A DNA stretch of 64,000 nucleotides from an archaeon. Lineage in GTDB: Archaea; Nanobdellota; Nanobdellia; Pacearchaeales; GW2011-AR1. Under the pieces are notes generated by a model, which made no database searches, was not told the DNA's origin, and saw only the letters and a list, made by a program, of their open reading frames with translations. The position numbers and the translations under genes are program-made. The DNA lies in the NCBI GenBank assembly GCA_018653485.1, contig JABHZE010000006.1:1-64000 (forward strand), in the 5' to 3' direction. Numbering within the stretch: position 1 is the stretch's first letter; the number at the start of each line of letters is the position of its first letter. Below are positions 36,260 through 45,500 of the stretch, piece after piece.

Positions 36260-36924
36260 AAGTTGGTTTGTTGCTTAGTGGTGGAAAGGATAGTATGTAT
36301 GCTGGTTTTCTTGCTAAAAAAGAAGGACATGAAATTAGTTGCTTAATTAGTATTGTTAGTGAGAATAAGGAAAGTTATATGTTTCATACACCGTCTATTG
36401 ATAAGGTTGAAAAGCAGGCTGAGGTTATGGGGATTCCATTGATAATTGTTAAGACAAAAGGTGAGAAAGAGAAAGAGCTTGTTGATTTAGAGAAAGGAAT
36501 TGTTGAGGGAATTGATAAATATGGGATTGAAGGGGTTGTTACAGGGGCTGTGGGGAGTGTTTATCAGGCTTCTAGGATTCAGAAGATTTGTGATAAGTTG
36601 AAGATTGAGTGTATTAATCTATTGTGGGGGAAGGAGCAGATTGAGTTGTTGCAGGATTTGGTAAGGGATGAATTTGAAGTGATTATTGTAGGTGTTTTTG
36701 CATATCCTTTAGATGAAAAATGGTTGGGTAGGGTGATTGATGATAAATATATTGAAGAGGTTTCTGAATTGTGGGAGAAGTATGAGGTTAATCCTGCTGG
36801 AGAGGGAGGAGAGTTTGAAAGTTTTGTTTTGAATTGTCCTTTGTTTAAGAAGGGGTTGAAGGTTAAGGGATTTAAAGATTATGGTGAAAAAAATAGTTGG
36901 CGAAGAGAAATTGAAGTTGAGTGA
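36256..36924 (+). CDS. dph6: Diphthine--ammonia ligase (Dph6 family)
   Basis: 222 residues. The N-terminal PP-loop SGGKDS (8-13) binds ATP, and the C-terminal signature NPAGEGGEFESFVLNCPLF is diagnostic of the ATP_bind_4 family. The enzyme performs the last step of diphthamide synthesis on elongation factor 2, amidating diphthine with ammonia and ATP. The length matches archaeal homologs. The gene overlaps the rhodanese gene by four bases and is likely in the same transcript. The earlier diphthamide genes (dph2, dphB) are not in this window. Confidence 0.93.
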   Translation: MKVGLLLSGGKDSMYAGFLAKKEGHEISCLISIVSENKESYMFHTPSIDKVEKQAEVMGIPLIIVKTKGEKEKELVDLEKGIVEGIDKYGIEGVVTGAVGSVYQASRIQKICDKLKIECINLLWGKEQIELLQDLVRDEFEVIIVGVFAYPLDEKWLGRVIDDKYIEEVSELWEKYEVNPAGEGGEFESFVLNCPLFKKGLKVKGFKDYGEKNSWRREIEVE

Positions 36925-37011
36925 TTGGGGAGTTTGTTTTAAACTTATTTAAATGATTTAAACATTTTATCCCCAAATGTTTAAATAGTTTTAATGATTT
37001 TTGATGATAAT

Positions 37012-38208
37012 ATGAAAGAACCTGAGTTTCATAGAAAAAAGTTGGATAATGGGTTGACTGTTATTTTTGAAAAAAGAGATACTCCTGTTGTAGCTGTTGC
37101 AAGTTCTGTTAAATTTGGTGCTCAACATGAAAGTGAAAACAATAAAGGGATTTCTCATTTTATTGAACATTTAGTTTTTAAGGGAACTAAGAATCGGAGT
37201 GTTACAGAGATTCCTGAGGATATTGAGGGGAAGGGAGGAGTATTAAATGCATTTACTGCTGAAGAAGTCACTTGTTTTTGGAATAAAATGCCTGCAAAAC
37301 ATTTTAGTTTGGGTGCAGATGTTTCAAGGGATTTGGTTTTGAATCCGTTGTTTGAAGCTGAGGCCTTGGAAAGGGAGAGGAAAGTTATTTTAGAAGAAAT
37401 TAAAATGTATCATGATAACCCTAGTAGCTTTGTTCTTGAAAAAATTAAAGAGTTAATGTATAAAAAGCCATTTAATATGTCTATTGCAGGAACTCATGAA
37501 AGTGTGAAGGGATTAAGTAGGGAAAGGGTTATGGAATTGTTTGATTCTATTTATTCTACAAATAATATGATTTTTAGTGTTGTTGGGGATGTAGAGTTTG
37601 ATGAAGTATTAGTTGAGGCTAAAAAGTTTCCTAAGATTGAGAAAACTATTAGGAAGATGCCTATTGTGAAAAAGAAAGGAGAGTCAATTGAGAAAAGAAA
37701 AGGTATTGATCAAGCGCATTCTGTTTTGGGTTTCCATATGCCTAAATTAAATGATAAAAATAGATATGCTGCAGAAGTTTTCGATTCTATTTTAGGTGGA
37801 GGGATGAGTAGTAGGTTGTTTCAGGAAATTAGAGAGAAGAGAGGATTATGTTATGCAATTAAAAGTCATTTAGAACAATCAAAAGATTATTCTTATTTAT
37901 TAATTTATTCTGGAACAGTAAAAGAAAAAGTTGAGGAAATTAAAAAGCTTGCATTAAAAGAAGTTAAGAAGTTAGGGGAATTAAAAAAGTCTGATTTTGA
38001 AGAAGCTAAAGAGAGATTAATTGGATTAAGAAAAATAAGTAAGGAGAAATCAGATTCAACAATGATTGAATTGTTGCAAGAAGAATTGGGTGGAGATGCT
38101 AAAAGATATTATGAGTATGAGAATGAAGTTGGGAAGGTGAAGTTGGAAGATGTTCGAGCTTTGAGTAAGTTTAAAGAATATAGTTTTGTTGCTTTAGTTC
38201 CGGAATAG
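37012..38208 (+). CDS. M16-family zinc metallopeptidase
   Basis: 398 residues from the ATG at 37012. GTTTAAATAG (36979-36988) lies about 28 bases upstream, favouring this start over the ATG six codons earlier. The inverted zinc motif HFIEH is at 49-53 and the distal ligand Glu at about 129 (ILEEIKMYHDNP). The C-terminal M16 half has GGGMSSRLFQEIREKRGLCY. M16 (pitrilysin/processing peptidase-like) enzymes degrade or process peptides. There is no signal peptide, so it is probably cytoplasmic. It is near full length for bacterial-type M16B proteins. A DNA inverted repeat (TTGGGGA / TCCCCAA) brackets its promoter at about 36924-36976. Confidence 0.93.
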   Translation: MKEPEFHRKKLDNGLTVIFEKRDTPVVAVASSVKFGAQHESENNKGISHFIEHLVFKGTKNRSVTEIPEDIEGKGGVLNAFTAEEVTCFWNKMPAKHFSLGADVSRDLVLNPLFEAEALERERKVILEEIKMYHDNPSSFVLEKIKELMYKKPFNMSIAGTHESVKGLSRERVMELFDSIYSTNNMIFSVVGDVEFDEVLVEAKKFPKIEKTIRKMPIVKKKGESIEKRKGIDQAHSVLGFHMPKLNDKNRYAAEVFDSILGGGMSSRLFQEIREKRGLCYAIKSHLEQSKDYSYLLIYSGTVKEKVEEIKKLALKEVKKLGELKKSDFEEAKERLIGLRKISKEKSDSTMIELLQEELGGDAKRYYEYENEVGKVKLEDVRALSKFKEYSFVALVPE

Positions 38209-38283
38209 AGTTTTGGAAAAAATTAGATTGTTTCTTGAATAAATAAGAATTCAAATAAAAAATAAAAAAAATAAAAAAGAAGT

Positions 38284-38466
38284 TTATTTGAATATTTTAA
38301 CTAGTGCCCAGATACCTGATAGTCCTACAAGTGCATAAACCACTTCAGGCAAGTAAGTAACGCCGCCTAGGAGTTTTCCTACTAACTCGTAATCAAATAA
38401 CATTAATCCCAAGTCTATAGCTCCTAATGCCGATAGCACCATTGCAGTTTTTTCTAAACCTTTCAT
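38284..38466 (-). CDS. DUF378 family small membrane protein
   Basis: 60 residues with two hydrophobic helices. The pattern ALGAIDLGLMLFDYELVGKL, then a Gly-rich turn, then VVYALVGLSGIWAL, matches DUF378 (YuzA-like) proteins, common in bacteria and archaea. The start is set by a strong AGGAGGT on the minus strand just before the ATG. It is transcribed divergently from the ureohydrolase gene. The molecular function of the family is unknown. Confidence 0.88.
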   Translation of the reverse strand: MKGLEKTAMVLSALGAIDLGLMLFDYELVGKLLGGVTYLPEVVYALVGLSGIWALVKIFK

Positions 38467-38505
38467 TTTTAACCTCCTTTTCTTAAAATAACTAAGAAAA
38501 AGGTA

Positions 38506-38513
38506 TTTAAATA
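38506..38513 (+). promoter_or_regulatory. TATA box of the ureohydrolase gene
   Basis: TTTAAATA is centred about 24 bases before the ATG at 38533, so the transcript should begin at or just before the start codon (leaderless). This spacing recurs through the window and guided several start choices. Confidence 0.6.
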
Positions 38514-38532
38514 AATTTTTGTTTATGAATTC

Positions 38533-39324
38533 ATGGAAATTGTAAGAGTTAGACTGATAAATTCTATGGGAAAGACAAATGGGTGTGAAAAAGCACCTGT
38601 TGAAATTTTGAAAGAATTGAAAAAAATTGAATTAACCGAGGGTGGAAAGGAAATTAATTTTGATAAATTAAGGTTTGAAGAGATTCATGTGGATTTAAAT
38701 AATCTAGAAGAAGCTAATTATTTGATTTATGAAAATGCAAAAGAGATTTTTGAAAAGAATTTTAAGGCTTTTTTTATTGGAGGAGACCATAGTATAAGTT
38801 ATTCTCTTGTGAGGGCATTTGATAAAGTAGAACAGAATGCTTTTCTAATTGTTTTTGATGCTCATGCAGATTGTATGGATGCAATGAAAGAACCTACTCA
38901 TGAGGAATGGTTAAGAAAATTAGTTGAAGAAGGTTTTAATCCTCAAAATATTATTTTAGTTTCTACTAGGAAATTATGGAAAGAAGAAAAAGAGTTTTTG
39001 AATAAAAATAAAATATTAGTAATTAAGATGGATGTTTTGCAAGAAGATTTGGAAGGGGTTTGTGATTTAATTATGGAAAGAGCAAAAAATTCTAGTGGAT
39101 TTTATATTAGTATTGATATTGATTCTGTAGATCCTGCTCATGCTCCTGGAACAGGGTATTTAGAATCTGGAGGAATGAGTAGTAGGGATTTGATTTATTT
39201 TGTTAAAAGGCTTAGGTTGTTAGATAATTTTCGAGGAGGAGATATTGTTGAAGTTAATCCTAATTTGGATGTTAATGGGATGAGTGTTAAGTTAGGTGCA
39301 AAGTTGTTGAGTGAGATGTTGTGA
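38533..39324 (+). CDS. Arginase/agmatinase-family ureohydrolase
   Basis: 263 residues. Both metal-binding motifs are intact: GGDHSIS (H86), DAHAD (D109, H111, D113) and SIDIDSVDPAHAPGTG (D195, D197), plus ESGG and the C-terminal EVNPNLD. The family hydrolyses arginine, agmatine, guanidinobutyrate or formiminoglutamate through a binuclear manganese centre. The APGTG...ESGG pattern and short length are closest to archaeal agmatinases, which make putrescine, but substrate cannot be settled from motifs. It stands alone between the DUF378 gene and the 5474-residue giant. Confidence 0.9.
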   Translation: MEIVRVRLINSMGKTNGCEKAPVEILKELKKIELTEGGKEINFDKLRFEEIHVDLNNLEEANYLIYENAKEIFEKNFKAFFIGGDHSISYSLVRAFDKVEQNAFLIVFDAHADCMDAMKEPTHEEWLRKLVEEGFNPQNIILVSTRKLWKEEKEFLNKNKILVIKMDVLQEDLEGVCDLIMERAKNSSGFYISIDIDSVDPAHAPGTGYLESGGMSSRDLIYFVKRLRLLDNFRGGDIVEVNPNLDVNGMSVKLGAKLLSEML

Positions 39325-39338
39325 GATTTTTTTGAAGC

Positions 39339-39410
39339 TTTTCTTTTGAACTTTCTTTTAGAAAGAAACTTCTGAAAGAAATCTAAAAATTGAAACTTCG
39401 GAAAAGAAAA
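39339..39410 (+). terminator. Long purine/pyrimidine stem-loop after the ureohydrolase gene
   Basis: TTTTCTTTT (39339-39347) pairs perfectly with AAAAGAAAA (39402-39410), extended by GAA/TTC with two unpaired G. The loop holds two near-copies of GAAACTTC-GGAAA (39365-39381 and 39392-39410) and a small inner hairpin. It starts 15 bases after the stop, so a 3' mRNA structure is likely. The remaining gap to 39562 is promoter. Confidence 0.5.
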
Positions 39411-39442
39411 ATAGTAAATGCTTTCTGGAAGAAACAGGTTTT

Positions 39443-39541
39443 TGTGGGGGTAATAAGGGCTTTTTCTTTTTTATTTAATCCTAATTTATTTTTTATTAGA
39501 AAAAGTTATAGAAAAAGCTTTTTAAAGGAGTTACCCCTACA
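39443..39541 (+). promoter_or_regulatory. Inverted repeat in the promoter of the 5474-residue giant
   Basis: TGTGGGGGTAA (39443-39453) and TTACCCCTACA (39531-39541) match as inverted repeats at 10 of 11 positions. The right copy lies between the TATA-like TTTTTAAAG (about 39519-39527) and the expected start of transcription, ending 21 bases before the ATG. The 2064-residue giant has TTAACCCACA at 22 bases before its ATG and an inverse copy further upstream. A shared regulator is inferred. Confidence 0.55.
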
Positions 39542-39562
39542 TACATTATAAAAAAGGGGATT

Positions 39563-42500
39563 ATGGCTTATAAGAAATTTTTTTATAGGAATGGGAAGAA
39601 ATTCGGCCCATATTATTATGAAAGTTATAGGGATGGCTCTGGAAAAGTAAAGAAAAAATATATGGGGACTACTGATCCTGATAAGGGAAAGAAAGGTTTA
39701 AAGAAAAATTCTTTAAGAGACGGAAAAAATATTTCTAAGAGTTTAAAAAAGAATAATAATGTAGGGGTAACTAAATCTTTGTCTATATTTTTAATTTTGG
39801 GCTTGGTTTTTCTTTTAATTTTGGGTGTTGGTTTTTTGAGTAATGGAAAAAGTAATAATTTCATTAGTGGGTTTGCAATTAATCCTGATATTTCTGATGG
39901 TGAAATGTCTGAGTTTATTTCTGAAGTTTTAGATAAGGAAGAAATTGTTGAAAGTTTTGATGGTGAAGTTGGTTTAGAGATTAAAGAACCTCCTGTTTTA
40001 TCTGGAGAGGTTATCTCTGAAAATAAAAATCAAAGAATGGAGTTTGATATAAGGGGTTCAGAACAAGGTTCTGAAAATGGAGGGATTAGGCTTTATTTTG
40101 ATTTATTAAGTTATAGTGAATTTGTTGAGAGTGTTTCAGAAGAAATTGTTGAAGATGAAACTGGAGTTGTTACTGGGTTGGTTAATGGTTTTTTGAGTTT
40201 GACTGGGCGGGTTGTAGAGGGTATTTCGGATTCTGAGGAATTAGAAGATTCAAATAATGCTGAAGAAACTTCAGTTATTATGGAAGGGTATGGTGTTGAG
40301 GATTTGGAAGATGCTGAAGATTCAAATATTGATTTAGAAGAGATTAAAGAAAAGGTTGAGGAGTTAAGCGAAGCAGAATTAGAGATTATTGAAGAGGGAG
40401 CTGTTGTTGAAGCAGAGGATTTTGAAATTGTTGTTAGTTCTATTCCTGATGAAACAGAAGATTCAGATAATGATGAATATAAATGGGGTTATAATGTAAG
40501 ATTGAATGATTTGAATTTTATGGCTAAGATTGAAGTTACTAGTGATGAAGAATTAGAAATTTATTCTAGTGATTCAATTAAAATAGGTAGACAGATTTTG
40601 AGTTTTAAAGATTTAGTTGATGAAGGTTATAATATAAGGTTTGAAAAACCTGTTTTGGAAGTTGAATTAGATGAAGTAGAAAGTATTTCTGATTCAAATG
40701 AATCAGAAGATTTGGAAAATGTTGATGAAATAAATGTTAGTGATGATGAAATTGAGGAAGTTGAAGAAGTTGTTGATGAAATTAATGTTACAGAAGAAGT
40801 AGTAGGAAATGAAAGTGAGATTGAAGTTATTGAAGAAATTGTAATTGATGTTGAAAATAATGTTACAGAAGAAGTAGTAGGAAATGAAAGTGAGATTGAA
40901 GTTATTGAAGTTATTGAAGAAGAAGAGATTGAAGTTGAAGAGATTGAAGAGATTGAAGATGAAGAAGTAGAAGAAGAAGCAGAAGAAATAATTGAAGCAC
41001 CCAAGGGGGTACCCACATCTGCTGATGAGGGCAACAAGGTCGGCAAAGAAGAAACAATTGTGGAAAGTGTTGTAGAGGTTATTGAAAATGTTGTAGGAGG
41101 TTTATTCTTGGGGATAACAGGTAATGTTATTGAGAATGGAGAGGTTGAAGATATTGAGTATGAAAATACTATTAGTGTTTATATTGAGAAAGCATTCAAT
41201 GAAGATGAGGCGAGTGTAGGAGATATTATTTATTTAGATCCTAGTTTAATTATTATTCCAATTAGTGGTGCAGAGCATTTAGATTCTGAAAAAGAGTTTG
41301 TTAGTGATATTTATGATGAGACTAGGATTTTGGATAATGTTTGGAGTGAGGCTATTGATGATGGTGAATATGTTAGAGTTACATTTAAGGAAGAGTTAGA
41401 TAATAGTAGAGATATTACTTTGAAGCCGAGGATAGTTTCTGGAAGTCCAGTTATTGAAGTTTATGAATATGAGAGCAGTGATTTAATTGTTAGTTTTGAT
41501 AATATTATTTCTAATGAATATAATCAAGTTTTGTTAAAGAATCTTGAAGGAGTACAAGATGTTTTTGATTTGAAAATTGTTGGAGGTAGTGTTGAGTTTG
41601 ACCATATTGTTGATGCTATTATATTAGTTCAAAATAAGAGTGTTGCTGATGCTTATAGTTCTCCTTCAACTTCTATTACTACTACTCTTGATTCTGCTCC
41701 TACTTCTGGAAATTTATTAGTTACTGCTGTTGGAATGGATAAAAGTTCTGGAACAATTACTGTTCCAAGTGGTTTTACTTTGGTGCATGATTATGCTTCT
41801 TCTAGTGTTTCAGGTGCAATGGCTTATAAAATTTCTAATGGAAGTGAGACAAGCACTACTTGGAGTTGGGTTAGTAGTCAAGAAGGAACTGCTTGGGTTG
41901 GAGAATATTCTGGATTAGCTACAAGTGGGGTTTTAGATGTAAAGCAAGAAGATGATTCTAGTACAAGTTCTACTCAATCACAAAGTACTGGAACAACTGC
42001 TGAAACTAGTCAGGCAGATGAATTAGCTGTTGCTTTTGTAACTGTTGATTCTGCTCAAAATATTGAAACTGGAAGGGCTTGGACAAATAGTTTTATTATT
42101 CAAGATCATGCTCCTGGTTTAAGTGGAACTCCTGGATTAAATGTAGCTCATAAAATATTAAGTTCAACTGGAACTGTTGAAACTACTTTTTCAACTAGTG
42201 ATACTGGAGATCAATCATATGCTGTTGTTGCAACTTTTAAGGCTTATGAGGCAACTGCACCTAATATTACATTTGTAGCACCTACTCCTGATGATTCTGA
42301 TACTACTGAAAATACTTCAATTGAGATTAATGCTTCAATTATTAGTGGCGAAGGGTTAGATGAAGTAAAGTATAGTTGGGATGGAATAAATTATACTATG
42401 CATAATGATAGTCTGGTTTTGTTTATGAATTTTGATAATGTTGCAGGATTAGGAGAGAGTGATGGTTCTCTTGTTATTGATTTATCTGCGAATTCAAATA

Positions 42501-45500
42501 ATGGAACTCCTGCTGGAACTGCTGCTGCAACTGCTACTGCAAAATATGGTGGGGCTTATACTTTTGATGGTAATTCTGATTATATTGATTTGCAAGAACC
42601 TGCTAGTTTGAAATTATCTAGATTTACAATAATGACTTGGTTTAGGAGAACTGGAAATGGAGTTACTGCAACAATTGGTACTGGAGGAGTAACAGATTGT
42701 ATTCCTCTTGTGACAAAAGGAAATGGTGAAGCAGATGGGGATAATCGGGATGCTAATTATGCATTTTGTATAACTGATGGTACTGATGTTCTTGCAGGAG
42801 ATTATGAAGATAGTGGTGGTTCTCCAAATAATCATCCAGTATTAGCAACAACAACAATTGTGAATGATGTTTGGTATCATGGAACTTTAACTTATAATGG
42901 GTCTGATTTCAGTATTTATACTAATGGGGTTTTAGAGGGTACTGTTTATCCAGATACTGGTCCAAGATCAGATAGCATTCAAGATAATGCTATTGCGTCT
43001 TCTTTAGATTCTGATGGAACTCCTGCTGAAGGATTTTTTCAAGGGCAAATGGATGAGGTAAGGATTTGGAATATTTCATTAACTGCTGAAGAAATAGCTC
43101 AACAATATATGTCTAACTTAAATAAATATGATACTGATAAATGGGTATTGCATGTTAATCAAAGTAAGAATGCAACTACTGGTTTAGATCTGGGTAGTTA
43201 TGATTATTTTGTAAGTATAAGGAATTCTAGTGGTAGTGAGAATATTAGTGAGACTAGGACTATTACTATTGGTAATGTTGATAATGCTCCGAGTATAACT
43301 CTTGTTTCTCCTAGTGATGCAAGTACTCAAACTAATTTAACTGTTGTATTTAATTGTTCTGCAACTGATGGAGAAGAGTTGGCAAATATAACTCTTTATG
43401 GAAATTGGAGTGGAAGTTGGGCTGAAAATGAAACTTCAGTAATTAAGGGGACTAGTAATTCTTCTTCTTGGATGTTTGATTTGGGGGATAGCACTACTTA
43501 TTTATGGAATTGTTATTCTTGTGATAATTCTAGCCAATGTAGTTGGGGAAGTAGTAATTATACTTTTAGTCTTGATAGTAGTTTAGATCTTGTTGCTCCA
43601 AATGTTACTTTGAATTTACCTTCTAATGGTTCTACTGAAGTTTCAACTAGTGTAACTTTTAATTGTTCAAGTACTGATGCTGTTAATCTAAGTAATTCTA
43701 GTTTGTATTTTAGTTCTGGTTCAAGTGGGGAAGTTGTAACTGTTATTTTTCAGGAAGATGGAAATTTTGCTAATCATACTAATGATACTCATTTGAAGGC
43801 GAGTGCAGCTACTACTAATTATGGAGGGGTTAAATTAGAAATAGATGGGCCTTCAACTATTGAGCATGCTTTGATTAGCTATCCTAATTTAATTGGTAAT
43901 GGGGCGGGACAGGTCCCTTTAGGTTCTACAATTGTTTCTGCTGATTTATCTTTATGGAATGATAATGATGCAGGAGATACTCCTTTAATTTATATTGTTA
44001 TTCAGGATTGGACTGAAGATGGTGCGACATGGAATACTTATGATGGGAGTAGTTCTTGGGCTAGTGCTGGAGGAGATTATGATACTGATATATCTGTTAC
44101 TGCTACTGGGCTTGGAACTATAAATGCTAATGCTGTTATGAATGTGACTGAGTTTGTTCAAAATTGGAGTGATGGTGGACCTAATTATGGATTTTTATTT
44201 TATGAAGGAGGTAGTTCTGGGTTAAGTATTGTTGAAAGTGAGGAAGCGGGAGATGCAACTAAACGTCCTAAATTAACAGTAGCATATATAGCTCCAGGAG
44301 TTGCTTGGCATTTAAATGAAACTGTTAATTTAGGTGGGACTGATAATTCAACTACATTTTCTAAAACTTTAGATGATAATTTAACTTATACTTGGAATTG
44401 TCTTTCTTATGATTTAGCTGGAAATTCAAATTGGTCTATTACTAATTACACTTTTGATTTAAATACTAGTGCGGATGAAAGTGATAATCCTCCAAGTGTT
44501 ACTTTAAATTCTCCTGCAAATGCAAGTATTCATACCAATGCTACTGTGGCATTTAATTGTTCTGCAACTGATGGAACTGAGTTGGCGAATATAACTCTTT
44601 ATGGAAATTGGAGTGGAAGTTGGGCTGAAAATGAAACTTCTGTAATTAAGGGGACTAGTAATTCTTCGGTGTTTAATGTTCCATTAGGAGATGGATCTAA
44701 TTATTTATGGAATTGTTATTCTTGTGATAATGCAACTAATTGTAGTTGGGCTGCAAGTAATTTTAGTTTTTTATTAAATACAAGTTATAGTCCTATTGTT
44801 TTTGTTGTTCCTACTCCTACTAATGCAAGTTCTACTACAAATACTTCAATTGAAATTAATGTTTCAATAACTGAAAGTGATTTAGATGAATTAATTTTTA
44901 ATTGGAATGGAAGTAATTTTACTTTATTTAATGATAGTTTAATTTTAATGTCTAATTTTGATAATGTTTCTGCTTTGGGTGAAAGTAGTGGGATTGTTGA
45001 TTTGGCTGGAGGAGATAAGAATGGAACAATTGTTGGTAATGCTTTGACTACTGGTAAATATGGTAGCGCATTTAATTATGATGGAAATGATTATTTGAGT
45101 TATGGTGTTTTAGGGGCTTTGAGTGATAGAAGTGTTGGAGTGTGGTTAAAGGGAACTTCTTGGGTTTATACTGGAGCTTGGCCTAATACTGTTTTCGCAT
45201 TTAATACTGCTGCTGGAGGAAATACAGATATTGTAAGATTTAATACTACTGGGGGTGTTGGTTATTATAGTGGTGCAACATTGCAATGTACTGGAAGTAA
45301 TGTTTCAATAAGCACGGGAGAATGGCATCATTATTTGTTTGTTACTGATGCAGGTAGTTCAAGTAAAACTTATTTAGATGGAAATTTAGTAGAGAATTGT
45401 GGTAGTTGGAGTCCTTCTGTTAATTCTGATGATGTTTTATTTATTGGGCAAGAAATTGATACTGCTACACCAAGTGATCATTTTGATGGAGTTATTGATG

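Noticed and set aside
40627-41046. Minus-strand Ser/Thr-rich frame of 139 residues
   Set aside because: It is the mirror of the Glu/Asp-rich codons of the giant; low complexity and no promoter.
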